In this document: in pieces, positions 24,627 to 34,583 of the stretch
How positions within the stretch are numbered: the stretch's first letter is position 1
Layout of the letters: each line of letters opens with the position of its first letter
Source: Palaemon carinicauda
Lineage: Eukaryota; Arthropoda; Malacostraca; Decapoda; Palaemonidae
DNA length: 64,000 nucleotides
Assembly: GCF_036898095.1 (NCBI RefSeq)
Contig: NC_090729.1
Location: 83,111,939 to 83,175,938 of the forward strand
Reading direction: 5' to 3'
Notes under the pieces: generated by a model
Databases searched by the model: none
Told to the model about the DNA's origin: nothing
The model's input: only the letters and a program-made list of their open reading frames with translations
Translations under genes and position numbers: made by a program

Positions 24627-25115
24627 TGTTATGTATTATTGTAACAATGTACTATATTATTTCAAGTGTTTCAGGTATTGCGCAACATTGCATCATATTG
24701 CATGAATAGGACATGTTATGCTTTGATCATAAGAGTAATGATTTGTTTTGGTATTAGGATTCAAACATTTGTTGATTACCTCAGATAAGATGTGATTCTT
24801 TATGATTTGTACTGGAGTAGGATTTAAGTCTTTTCAGAGCGATGCTCTTTTGTTTAGCAATGTTTTGGTTTATGAGATTTGTGTAAGACACTCCATATGC
24901 ACTTGAGAGTCAGCTGTCACAAAGTAAAGTTCATTATGTAGTCTTTTATACATTAAAGGTATATTTAATAATACCAACGTATTATTACCCACCAAGCCAC
25001 TTTCGACGACGTCAGATGGGATCAGCTGAGAAATAATTACTAACAATTATTCATCTCTGTTCCAGGTAATTATTATGGTTAATAGAACTTCCTACCTAAG
25101 CATCCATATATTATA
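24627..25115 (+). repeat. Gypsy-2 5' LTR
   Basis: 489 bp starting TGTTATGTATTATTG and ending CATATATTATA; partner of 29575-30063. Confidence 0.95.
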
Positions 25116-25229
25116 TTTGACGACGTCAGATGGGATCAGCTGAGAAATAATTACTAACAATTATTCATCTCTGTTCCAGGTAATTATTATGGTTAATAGA
25201 ACTTCCTACCTAAGCATCCATATATTATA
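25002..25229 (+). repeat. 114-bp tandem duplication of the LTR 3' end
   Basis: 25002-25115 and 25116-25229 are identical except for one base at the unit start (TTC versus TTT). The 3' LTR has a single copy. The second unit begins TTTGACGACGT, close to the primer-site context TTTGGCGACGT that follows it. Confidence 0.95.
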
Positions 25230-25231
25230 TT

Positions 25232-25246
25232 TGGCGACGTTTGAGG
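25232..25246 (+). promoter_or_regulatory. Gypsy-2 primer-binding site
   Basis: TGGCGACGTTTGAGG lies two bases after the second 114-bp unit. The first bases match the start of each satellite unit at 34584-56438. The tRNA is not assigned. Confidence 0.75.
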
Positions 25247-25499
25247 ACGACGGACAAGCAGGGAGAAGCAAGCAGGGAGAAGCATTGGAGCCTATGCACA
25301 AAGACGGCCAGCACAAGAGAAGGTCTTTGTACATCGGGAAACAAGAGTAAAATCGCCCAATGAAGATTTTACCAGCATCAGAATAGGAATTTCATCAAAT
25401 ACACAAAGGGGTGATTTTAAAGTTGGGTAGGTAGGAAGTATACTTGTGACTGCAGAATAGTAGCTTAACCTACCACAGTTATTAAGGTAAGCAAACAAA

Positions 25500-25823
25500 A
25501 TGCCTTTTAATATTGAACCACCTCAAGCTTTCAGCGTCACTGCTGAGCCTAATTCTGTTGCAACACGATGGCAACAGTGGTGTGAGGAATTTAAGATTTA
25601 TTTAGAAGCATTAGGGAACATGAAGGATGCACAAAAGAAGGCATTATTACTTCATACAGCAGGTAGGGAAGTTCGGGAAGTGTTTAAGACTTTGCAGCCT
25701 ACAGATGACACAAGTGAAGCTGCAATTAAGGCTCTTACCACATATTTTGCTCCTCAGGTCAATAAATTTTTTGAAAGATACCAGTTTCAGCGCAGGCTTA
25801 TCAGAAAGAAAATGAAAGTTTAG
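25500..25823 (+). pseudogene. gag: Gypsy-2 gag, N-terminal part
   Basis: 107 codons starting MPFNIEPPQAFS, a capsid-like helical protein (WQQWCEEFKIYLEAL). It ends early because of a one-base frame change around 25790-25800. The downstream frame (from about 25799) continues the capsid with a NESLDAFVTRLKNLA helix. No slippery heptamer is visible, so I favour a mutation or base error over programmed frameshifting. Confidence 0.85.
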
Positions 25824-28312
25824 ATGCATTTGTGACTAGACTGAAGAATTTAGCCGTTTCATGTGAATTTCTAGAGTTAGAAAATGTTATCATAGATCAA
25901 GTAATTGCACATTGCACATCAGAAGAGCTAAGAAAGAAATTATTGCAAGATAAAGATTTAACATTAGAAAAGGTATTGATAACAGGCAGAGCTTTAGAAA
26001 CATCAAATAGGCAAAGTCACATAATAGGTAGTTCTACAAGCAATAGAATGGACAATTCTAAAATTAATACAGTAGGTTCTAAGTGGAAAACCAACGAGAA
26101 TCAGAGAAGGAATATGACAAAGCCTAGTCATAGAAAAGTGCCTAACACTAATGTTCATAAATATCAGAATCAGGCTTATACACAGAAACAACAAGAAAAA
26201 CCCAAGTGTTTTAGGTGTGGTAAAACTGATCATCTTGCATACGAAGCAAAGAAATGCCCTGCTACTGGACAGACATGCCAGAATTGCAGAAAGTTGGGTC
26301 ATTTTGCAACTGCTTGTAGATTTCCTAAACAGTACGCAAAGAAAATAAATGCTACAGTTGATACTATGGGTCAAGAGAATAATGAGGAAAATGTTCATGA
26401 TAATAAGGTTAGTTCAGAAACTGATTTTGCGTTTCACATAAATTCAGTCAACAAAGGTGCAAAGAAACATATCATGGTAGAAGTAATCATCAATGGTAAA
26501 CCAATTTTGATGCAAGTTGACACAGCAGCTGATGTATCAATTATGTCTGAGAAAATGGCTAAAAGCATTCCTAATTTGTTATTAGAAGGTACAAATAGAG
26601 TTTTGAAAAGTTATAATGGTTTTGATATTCAGGTAATAGGTGCTTCGAACGTAGAAGTACAGTACAAAGAACAGAAATTAGAGAGAATGCCATTAACAGT
26701 AGTAAAAGGTAATGGACAAACTTTGCTAGGTTTAGATTGGCTACAGTATTTGAAGTTAGATTGGCCTAGTATTTTGAAGGTTGCAGGTAGACAAGATGAA
26801 AACAAAAATGAAATGTCTATGGATGATATCCTATCAGAGTTTCAAGACGTATTTGAAGATAAAATAGGTACAGTAAAGAACGCAAAGGCAATTTTAGTTT
26901 TGAAACCTGACAGTTCTCCTGGATTTTTTGCTCCGAGACCAGTACCGTATGCATTGAAAAGTGCAGTTGAAACAGAAATCAAGAGATTAGAAAGTGAAGG
27001 TTCTTGGGAAAAGGTTACATATTCAGATTGGGCTACACCATTAGTTCCTATTGTGAAGGAAAGTGGACAGGTTAGGTTATGTGGAGATTACAAAGTAACG
27101 TTAAATCCACAACTGCAAGTAGCTCAACATCCCTTACCAAATCCAAAAGACATGTTTGCAACTATGTCAGGATGCAGTGTTTTTTCTAAATTAGATTTAA
27201 GACAAGCATTTCAACAGCTTCCCATGGATGAAAATTCACAAGAATTATGTACAGTAAATACATCCTTAGGTTTGTTTAGGCTAAAGAGATTACCTTATGG
27301 AGTTGCAAGTAGTCCAGCTATATGGCAACAAACTATGGATAAGATTTTTTCAGGAATGCAAGGAGTATTCATTTTTATAGATGATATTTTAATTGCGGGT
27401 AAAGACACAAGAGAACATAGAGAAAGATTGCGAACAGTTCTGAAGAAGTTGAAGGAACATAATATTAGAGTAAATAAGAACAAATGTATTTTAGAAGTTG
27501 ATTCAGTGGAATACTTAGGTTTTGTAATAAATGGCAAGGGTATTCACAAAACTAAAGAGAAGATTAAAGCTGTACAATCAACAAAAGTGCCAGAAAATGT
27601 TAAGGAATTACAATCGTTTTTAGGTTTAGTAACATTTTATGGGAATTTCATTCAGAATTTGTCTACAATTGCACATCCATTGTATAATCTGTTGAATAAG
27701 GGTGTAGAATGGAAGTGGACAAAAGAGTGTCAGGAATCTTTTGAAAGAATCAAGCAGGAAATAACATCACCTACATTCTTAGTACATTATCAAATGGATT
27801 TACCTGTTAAATTAGTATGTGATGCATCAAACATAGGTTTAGGTGCAGTATTATCTCATGTAATGCCAGATGGAACAGAAAAACCAATTGCATTCACTTC
27901 TAGAGTATTGAACAAGGCAGAAAGGAGTTACTCTCAAATAGAAAAGGAAGATTTAGCATTAGTTTATGGAGTTAAAAAATTCCATATGTATCTTTATGGT
28001 AGGAAAAAGTTCACACTTGTTACAGATCATAAACCTTTATTAGCAATATTGGGTCCAAAAGCAAGTTTACCTACGTTGGTAGCTGCAAGACTACAACGTT
28101 GGGCAGTTACATTAGCAGCGTACCACTATGATATAGAATACCGTCCAACATCAAATATGGGTAATGCAGATGCTTTATCCAGATTACCCGTAGACAAAGC
28201 TCCAGAAGAGTATGATGACAGTGTTCTGTTAATTTCAATATGTAATGTACCAATAACTGCGAAAGATGTAGCACACAGTACCAAGCAAGACCTAGTACTT
28301 AGTAAGGTTTAG
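25799..28312 (+). pseudogene. pol: Gypsy-2 gag C-terminus with protease, RT and RNase H
   Basis: A continuous frame of about 830 codons. Order: capsid end; two Cys/His knuckles (CFRCGKTDHLAYEAKKC, and CQNCRKLGHFATAC of regular C-x2-C-x4-H-x4-C form); aspartic protease with VDTAADVSIM (Ala where Gly is common); RT with VRLCGDYKVTLN, FSKLDLRQAFQQLP and FIFIDDILIAG (about 27370-27400); RNase H with VCDASNIGLGAVLSH and IEKEDLALVYG, closed by NADALSRLP. Gag and pol share one frame here. It ends at TAG 28310-28312; the next codons continue in the same frame into integrase. Confidence 0.92.
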
Positions 28313-28321
28313 GAGAGTTTA

Positions 28322-29539
28322 ATGACAGGTAGGGACTTATGTGGAAAGGAGGAAAATTGTAAACCGTATAAGGATATATGGTATGAACTGAGTGTGACAC
28401 AAGGAATAGTGATGAGAGGTTCCAGAGTAGTTATTCCTAATTCACTGAGAAATAAGGTTTTGTCTGAAATACATGCTGATCACCAAGGTATTGTAAGATC
28501 AAAGTCAATTGCGAGAACTTTTGTATGGTGGCCAGGTGTAGATAAAGATGTGGAATGTTATATAAAGAATTGTATGAATTGTGTTATGCAACAAAACAAT
28601 CCTCAATTTGCTAGAATGCACCCGTGGGAGTTACCCAGGTATCTATGGCAAAGAGTGCATATAGATTTTGCAGGTCCTTTTTTGAATTATTTGTTTTTGA
28701 TAGTAGTAGATGCTTACAGTAAGTGGCCAGAAATTATCCCAATGAAGACGACAACGTCTTACGCCACAATAAAAGAGTTAATGCAAATTTTTTCAACGCA
28801 TGGTATTCCAGAAAGAATTGTTACAGATAATGGTCCACAGTTTACCTCACAAGAGTTTAAAGAATTTTGTAATGTCAATGGTATAAAGCATACATTTTCA
28901 GCTACATATCATCCATCCACTAATGGAGAGGCTGAAAGATTTGTTCAAACGTTTAAACACAATATGAAGTGTAAGAAAGCAAATTCAGGTAATATATTTT
29001 TGCATGTGTCAAAATTTTTATTGTCTTATAGAACAACGCCGCACAGCACAACAGGCGTGGCACCCTCAAATTTGTTAATGGGAAGGAGGATAAGGTGTAA
29101 GTTAGATTTATTGTATCCAAGTTTGCAAAGTTATTTAGAAGATAAAGGGTATAAACAAGTAGCAAAGCTTCCTAATGTAAGACATTTTTTACCTTTGTCT
29201 GATGTCATGGTAAGATCGTACAACACTCCAGAGAAGTGGGTACCAGGAGAGATTGTAAGAGAGATAGGAAATTTACATTATGATGTTCGTGTTGGTGATA
29301 ATGTTGTAAAACGTCATGTTGATCAATTACAACCGTTAAACAGAAAGACAGTAGAGCATGTGAATGTTAGAGATGAGAAACTTAAAGAAGTAGTTAGATC
29401 AAGTGAGTCAAGTATTAACCAAGATGGTCCAACATCCAATGTAAATTCAGAACCAATTCATATACCAGTACAAGATGAGGTTAAAGTGCTTCCTAATAGG
29501 ATTAACAGAGGAAAGCCCCCTGAGAGATTAGATTTATGA
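28322..29539 (+). CDS. pol: Gypsy-2 integrase
   Basis: 405 codons in the same frame as the RT part, separated by only one stop (28310-28312) and three sense codons. The HHCC zinc domain is present (EIHADHQGI with CMNCVMQ). The DDE core is complete: HIDFAGPFLN, ERIVTDNGPQFTSQEF and NGEAERFVQTFKH. The C-terminal part includes WVPGEIVREIGNLHYDV and ends 35 bases before the purine tract. It inserts element DNA into chromosomes. Because the TAG is one substitution from a sense codon, a read-through or recently mutated Gag-Pol is likely. Confidence 0.9.
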   Translation: MTGRDLCGKEENCKPYKDIWYELSVTQGIVMRGSRVVIPNSLRNKVLSEIHADHQGIVRSKSIARTFVWWPGVDKDVECYIKNCMNCVMQQNNPQFARMHPWELPRYLWQRVHIDFAGPFLNYLFLIVVDAYSKWPEIIPMKTTTSYATIKELMQIFSTHGIPERIVTDNGPQFTSQEFKEFCNVNGIKHTFSATYHPSTNGEAERFVQTFKHNMKCKKANSGNIFLHVSKFLLSYRTTPHSTTGVAPSNLLMGRRIRCKLDLLYPSLQSYLEDKGYKQVAKLPNVRHFLPLSDVMVRSYNTPEKWVPGEIVREIGNLHYDVRVGDNVVKRHVDQLQPLNRKTVEHVNVRDEKLKEVVRSSESSINQDGPTSNVNSEPIHIPVQDEVKVLPNRINRGKPPERLDL

Positions 29540-29554
29540 ATGTTTTTACAATGT

Positions 29555-29574
29555 CAAGTTAAGGGGGAGGAGAC
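29555..29574 (+). promoter_or_regulatory. Gypsy-2 polypurine tract
   Basis: AAGGGGGAGGAGAC directly precedes the 3' LTR start at 29575. Confidence 0.8.
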
Positions 29575-30063
29575 TGTTATGTATTACTGTAACAATGTAC
29601 TATATTATTTCAAGTGTTTCAGGTATTGCGCAACATTGCATCATATTGCATGAATAAGACATGTTATGCTTTGATCATAAGAGTAATGATTTGTTTTGGT
29701 ATTAGGATTCAAACATTTGTTGATTACCTCAGATAAGATGTGATTCTTTATGATTTGTACTGGAGTAGGATTTAAGTCTTTTCAGAGCGATGCTCTTTTG
29801 TTTAGCAATGTTTTGGTTTATGAGATTTGTGTAAGACGCTCCATATGCACTTGAGAGTCAGCTGTCACAAAGTAAAGTTCATTATGTAGTCTTTTATATA
29901 TTAAAGGTATATTTAATAATACCAACGTATTATTACCCATCAAGCCACTTTCGACGACGTCAGATGGGATCAGCTGAGAAATAATTACTAACAATTATTC
30001 ATCTCTGTTCCAGGTAATTATTATGGTTAATAGAACTTCCTACCTAAGCATCCATATATTATA
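29575..30063 (+). repeat. Gypsy-2 3' LTR
   Basis: 489 bp, nearly identical to 24627-25115, with a single copy of the 114-bp end unit. It is followed by CCAAG (30064-30068). Confidence 0.96.
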
Positions 30064-30068
30064 CCAAG

Positions 30069-30507
30069 GATTTTCACAAAACTTGTAGACGCAGTCGTTC
30101 AACAACTACGCCTAGAAGGTGTTCAGGTAGCAGCTTACCTGGACGATTGGATGGTTTGGGCAGCATACAGGATGGCTTGTCTGCAAGCATCCAAGAAAGT
30201 GATCCAGTTCCTGGAACATCTGGGATTCAAGATCAACTTCAAGAAGTTTCGACTTTTTCCAGCTCAAGAGTTTCAATGGTTGGGAATCCATCGGAACTTG
30301 AAGTCATACCGTCTCTCCATTCACCTAGGGAAGAGGAGAGAGATTGCAGGATCTGTCAAGAGACTACTGAAATCCGACAGGATCTCAAGACGCCAACAGG
30401 AAAGAGTACTGGGCTCTTTCCAGTTCGCATCAGTGACAGACCCAGTGCTAAAAGCACAACTAAAAGATGCGTCAGGAGTCTGGAGAAGATACGCATCAAA
30501 AGCTTGA
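30069..30507 (+). pseudogene. DIRS reverse transcriptase, C-terminal half
   Basis: Continues the RT frame after gypsy-2 with FTKLVDAVVQQLRLEG and the active-site AAYLDDWMVWA (about 30130-30162), then a thumb region with FLEHLGFKINFKKF and FQWLGIHRN. It ends at TGA 30505-30507, after which RNase H sense continues in other frames. Confidence 0.9.
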
Positions 30508-31382
30508 AGAGATCAAAGAAGATTGATACCGACCTTACTACGATCACTTCTCAAGCCATGGTCGAAGCCCAAGAACCTAAAGAGGACTGTGTCCTTACAA
30601 CCACCTGCGCACATCAGTCACCATCCACACAGATACCTCGACGGAGGGATGGGGAGGTCACTCCCATCAACGTAAAGTCCAAGGGACCTGGTCTTCTCTA
30701 TTCAAGACCTTCCAAATCATCATTTTGGAGGCCATGGCAGTCCTTTTGACGTTGAAAAACTCTCCCCTCGCAGATCAGCCTACATCAGGCTGATCCTGGA
30801 CAGCGAGGTGATAATGAGATGTCTGAATCGTCAAGGCTCGAGATCACCCCAAATCAACCAAGTGACATTGGCCATCTTCTGCTTGGCGGAAAAGAAGTGA
30901 GGGCACTTATCAGCAGTTTACCTTCAAGGGTTCCGCAATGTGATAGTGGATGCTCTATCCAGGTTCACACTGATAAAGACAGAATGGTCCCTAGACGCAG
31001 ACTGATTCTCGTTCATCTTGCATCAAGTCCCGGAACTGAAGATTGACCTCTTCGCGACAAGCGACAACAAGAAACTACCTTGATATGTAGCCCCATACTA
31101 GGACCCTGTAGCGGAGGCGACGAACGCCACCCCCGACTGGAACAGATGGAACCGGATTTACCTGTTCCCTCCGACCAATCACCTAATGAAGGTCCTCAAC
31201 AAGCTGAGATCCTTTCGGGGAACGGCAGCTCTAGTGGCTCCCAAGTGGCCAAAGAGCAAATGGTTCCCTCTGGTATTGGAACTGAAGCTTAGGCTGGTCC
31301 CTCCTCCAGACCCAGCACTGTCTCAACAGGTCCAGAAGTTGACTATCTTCGCTTCATCACAGAGAACTCAAAACCTTCCTCT
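30508..31382 (+). pseudogene. DIRS RNase H and downstream domain, broken
   Basis: A TIHTDTSTEGWGG segment near 30612-30650 matches the RNase H catalytic Asp region, and an IILEAMAVLLTLK segment (about 30717-30756) matches the Glu helix. Further on, VIVDALSR (about 30940-30965), KIDLFATSDNKKLP (about 31040-31080) and PPTNHLMKVLNKL (about 31170-31210) fit the conserved region that follows RNase H in DIRS elements. Stops and frame changes interrupt it at several points. Confidence 0.75.
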
Positions 31383-32304
31383 CATGATTTTCTCTTCCTA
31401 GCGGTAAAGAAAAGATTTGGGATCTTCAAAGGCAGTATAGACTTCTTAGAAGAATACAAGTCTAAATCAACTAGGAGACAATATGAATCGTCTTGGAAAA
31501 AGTGGGTTGCTTTTGTCAAAGCAAAAGGACCAAAAGATATCTCAATGGACTTCTGTCTGGCCTTCTTTATCCACCTTCATAGACAAGGTCTGGCAGCCAA
31601 CACAATAACTACGTGTAAGTCGGCTCTGACTAGACCTCTGCTATATGCCTTCTAAGTAGACCTGTTGAATGAAATCTTTAACAAGATCCATAAGGCATGT
31701 GCTGGAATCAACCCCTCCGAAGCCTATTTCATGACCCTTGGAAAAGGTCATACTCTATACTTCAACAGTGAACAATGAAATTTGCTCTCTGAAGGACTTA
31801 ACTCAAAAAATAATTTTCCTGTTCGCTATAGCCTCAGGGGCTAGAGTTAGTGAAATAGTACAGAAGCAGGAGAACTGAATCTTTCCTGATCCAACCTTTC
31901 TCGCTAAGAACGAGCTACAAACTAAGGGATGGGGTCCCTGGAGAATCTGCCCTCTGAAGGAAGATGTCTCGCTGTGTCCAGTGGAATGTCTGAATGTCTA
32001 TCTTTGAAGAACTTCAGACTTCAGGGGAGGACAGCTCTTTAAAGGAGAAACTTCAGGATCAAACTTATCCCTAAAAAAACTGAGGGCGAAGCTCACCTAC
32101 TTTGTTCGCAGAGCGGATCCTGACAGTACACCCGTAGGTCATGATCCAAGGAAAATTGCTTCATCACTGAACTTTTTTCAGTTTATGGACTTTGAGCGTC
32201 TTCACTCATACACTGGATGGAAGTCATCCAGAGTGTTCTACAAGCATTATACGAAGCAAGTGCATACATTGCAGCTTATGTGGTGGCGGCAGGTAGTATA
32301 TTAA
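31383..32304 (+). pseudogene. DIRS tyrosine recombinase, broken
   Basis: The N-terminal core-binding part (STRRQYESSWKKWVAFVKAK, near 31460-31520) is in one frame up to a stop at about 31653. The catalytic half is in another. It shows box A with Arg in ASGARVSEIV (31834-31860). It then shows GHDPRKIASSL (His-x2-Arg, 32137-32170), TGWKSSRVFYKHY (Trp and the candidate nucleophile Tyr, 32212-32250), and a stop at 32302-32304. All four signature elements of the R-H-R-Y fold are visible, but at least one frame change and several stops separate them. In DIRS this enzyme integrates a circular DNA intermediate in place of a DDE integrase. Confidence 0.88.
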
Positions 32305-33205
32305 AACCTGTCGTCTAGTGCTGCGATGAACAGTGAATTGATTAGGACTCTCAATTTTTCAGGGGAAGGTGGTGACACCTCCCAGTGCAACACTTGTGAA
32401 GTGAGTATCACCATGGTGACACTAAGGACTGTTCAAATTATTTCAGGTGGAGAAATATACAGATAGCACTCGTGCCGTGTGTACTTTACACAGTGTTGAT
32501 AATATTCAATATTACAGAAAACTATATTAGAAAATTTATTAAATTTTCACATTCATGTGTGGCACTAATAAAAAATTTTCCCTTTCAGGTAGAAACAAAA
32601 GTTTTTCTGTATTATGTTGACTGGTATGTTTCTCATTACATATATTAACATATATATATGACACATGTTACTTATGTTGTCATTTTTCAATAAATAAATA
32701 TCAATGTGTATTTGTGTCTTATTTCGCTCTACAATTGATAAAAATAAAAGTATAAGCCAGAGTTTTTCTTTCCTAAGTAAAACTGCATATATTATATGCC
32801 TGGACTATATATATATATATAGCTGATACTTTGGCTCCTACACGAGATACAAACAATATCTAGTGAGGCTATGTTCCAATACGTTATACAAACAGTGAGA
32901 CTCTTGTTTAGCTATCTGATGCTATATTCCAACATAATATACAAATCATGAGACTCTTGTATTTATAGTTGATGCTATGTTCGTTCATACATTATATGCA
33001 AACTTTGAGACTCCTTTCCTACGTCTAGTATGACTCTTCCCTGCAGGGGGTAGGAAGCACTAACATTGTCCATGATTAGCAGTAATGACGTATAGCGGTA
33101 ACGTCATATGTCTCAATGGTCTGGGTGACCATAGGAAAATTTGTCTCAAGATTCAGGAACATATAAAATCCACAGATACAGTACTTTCTAGTAATTCTTT
33201 GGTAA
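32305..33205 (+). other. DIRS 3' untranslated region with a 70-bp class tandem repeat
   Basis: Non-coding and AT-rich. Within 32821-33026 a segment containing GATGCTATGTTCC-like, ATTATACAAA-like and GAGACTC blocks recurs about three times at a period near 70 bp, with divergence. A short TA tract lies at about 32806-32822. Confidence 0.6.
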
Positions 33206-33300
33206 ACTTCCATCAGGACGACATGGCTTGAGCCCAAAAACCGGATTTTGAGCGAAGCGAAAAATCTATTTTTGGGTGAGATAGCCATGCTGTACTGATG
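33206..33300 (+). repeat. DIRS internal complementary region (ICR)
   Basis: The first part, CATCAGGACGACATGGCTTG with the following GAGCCCAAAAA, is the complement of the element's left end (4159-4189). The second part, from AAATCTATTTTTGGGTGAGA onward, is the complement of its right end (33690-33729). Joining the complements of both outer ends is the defining DIRS feature, thought to template circle closure. Between them lie about 22 bases (CCGGATTTTGAGCGAAGCGA and neighbours) not present at either chromosomal end. Confidence 0.85.
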
Positions 33301-33385
33301 GACCCGCCCTCCTTTTCCATAGAAAAGGCCTTGGCAAGGTCTCTCCCGAAATTACTATACCTGTAGCACCATGCTCAATGCTAGA

Positions 33386-33729
33386 AGGAATAAGCGCCAT
33401 CTTGGATACAGCGCCATCTAGATACTCAATAGTAGTACGGGAGGAAGTAACCTTGATAACGGCTCCCCTTCTATTTTGCCACTTTTCCCCCTCGAAGCGT
33501 AAACGCTATTTGGGGTGAAGATTGCTATGTGTCGTATCAAGATATACGTCTCCTGATTTTATGCGATATCCTTAAGAGAAATTTTAAGGATATTCGTGCC
33601 AGGAGTTAGAGTTCTGGAGACCTAAAGGTAAATTCTCTGGGAATATCACTATAGCCAAATATTTCTTAGAAAGCTACCTATAGGAACCATCCATCAGGAC
33701 GACATGGCTATCTCACCCAAAAATAGATT
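33386..33729 (-). repeat. DIRS right inverted terminal repeat
   Basis: About 344 bp; its complement matches the left terminal repeat (4159-4219 plus 8638-8919). It preserves the uninterrupted sequence where gypsy-1 inserted on the left side. Confidence 0.88.
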
Positions 33730-34110
33730 GATCATGTGTTAATAAGTCAAGCTACACTTTGTAGTAGTTATCAAATTATACATAAGAAAATTTTCCCCGT
33801 TATATGTATGAAAATGACCATGAGGAAAAATAATTTACAAAATTTACTTTGGTTTTAAATTTTCTGGAATTAGAATCTTTGGAACCTTTCAAGCCACACA
33901 ATGTCTGTGGGCGTAAACTCTATGTAACCTATTTTTATGCATTTGCTTATGTGGTACATCTTAGGATAGTTACTGACTTTAACTAGGAATTTAATCATAT
34001 TTCTGACGATATTAGAACTATTTTCGTAACTGCAAAACGCAACGTAGTGTCACTCATTAACAGAAACATTGAACTGTGATAAAAAAACGATTAACAGAAC
34101 AACAATTAGG
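33730..34110. other. AT-rich spacer between DIRS and the LTR-like sequence
   Basis: I see no gene, repeat or element end in it. It is likely the pre-existing chromosomal DNA. Confidence 0.5.
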
Positions 34111-34583
34111 TGTTATGTATTTGTACCATAATACCATATGCGCTAAACATATTAAAAGTAATATTACGCCGTATTGCTTTGAAAGAACAGGTTAAAACTT
34201 CATATATAAATGTAATAGCATATGTTATGAAAGATTTAATCATTTAATAATTGTCTCAACGATAGCTTGTGATTCTTACTTTTGTATTGCAGTAGGACCC
34301 AGTTATTTGAGAGTGATGCTCTTTAGTTATTTTTTATTTTTGTACAAGAGTCTTATCATCAATGTTCTCACTTGAGATTGGGGGTCACAAGCCACTGGGA
34401 GCTGTAGCAGTTATGTAAGGCATTATCAATAAATGTATTCTAATAATATATAATATTCATAAAACTCGCCGAAGAAGATTTGGTGACCATAGAATGGGAT
34501 TGAGGATTTAGTCTCAACTAGTATTTTGTACATTACAAGAGAGTGAGCTGACATAGTAAATATAATGTAGTATATACATCAAT
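34111..34583 (+). repeat. Diverged LTR related to gypsy-2, leading into the satellite
   Basis: It starts TGTTATGTATTTGTACCATA, like the gypsy-2 LTR start. The same blocks follow in the same order: TGTGATTCTT, a TTGTA-TG-AGTAGGA block, GAG-GATGCTCTTT, CACTTGAGA with GTCAC, and a run of ATT/ATA before the end. Total length (473 bp) is close to 489 bp. Its last 103 bases form the first unit of the array that follows. Confidence 0.7.

Larger units (their letters stand above)
24627..30063 (+). mobile_element. Gypsy-2: young Ty3/gypsy LTR retrotransposon
   Basis: 5.4 kb with 489-bp LTRs (about five differences by eye, about 99% identity), a perfect CCAAG duplication, gag, and pol in normal order (PR-RT-RH-IN). 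The RT type resembles the K02A2.6/Mag group. Only two lesions are visible in the coding part: one frame change in gag near 25795 and one in-frame TAG at 28310-28312. The 5' LTR end carries an extra 114-bp copy (25116-25229). Confidence 0.95.
4159..33729 (+). mobile_element. DIRS1-like tyrosine-recombinase retrotransposon, host of a nested insertion cluster
   Basis: The outermost element is about 8.8 kb after subtracting three LTR insertions. Its left terminal repeat (4159-4219 plus 8638-8919) is the inverted copy of the right one (about 33386-33729). Gag-like frames (22207-24122), RT (24124-24626 plus 30069-30507), RNase H and a tyrosine recombinase (31383-32304) lie between in plus orientation. 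An internal complementary region near 33206-33300 joins the complements of the two outer ends, the structural hallmark of DIRS elements. No target duplication is seen at the outer ends, as expected for recombinase-mediated integration. Several frames are broken, so this copy is inactive. Confidence 0.88.

Noticed and set aside
25780..25835. Programmed -1 frameshift in gypsy-2 gag
   Set aside because: It falls in the middle of the capsid region, with no slippery heptamer. A one-base lesion or base error explains it better.
33264..33729. Stand-alone 460-bp MITE with terminal inverted repeats
   Set aside because: The inverted ends are explained by the DIRS internal complementary region facing the right terminus. 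The left terminus is complementary to the adjoining part of the same region.
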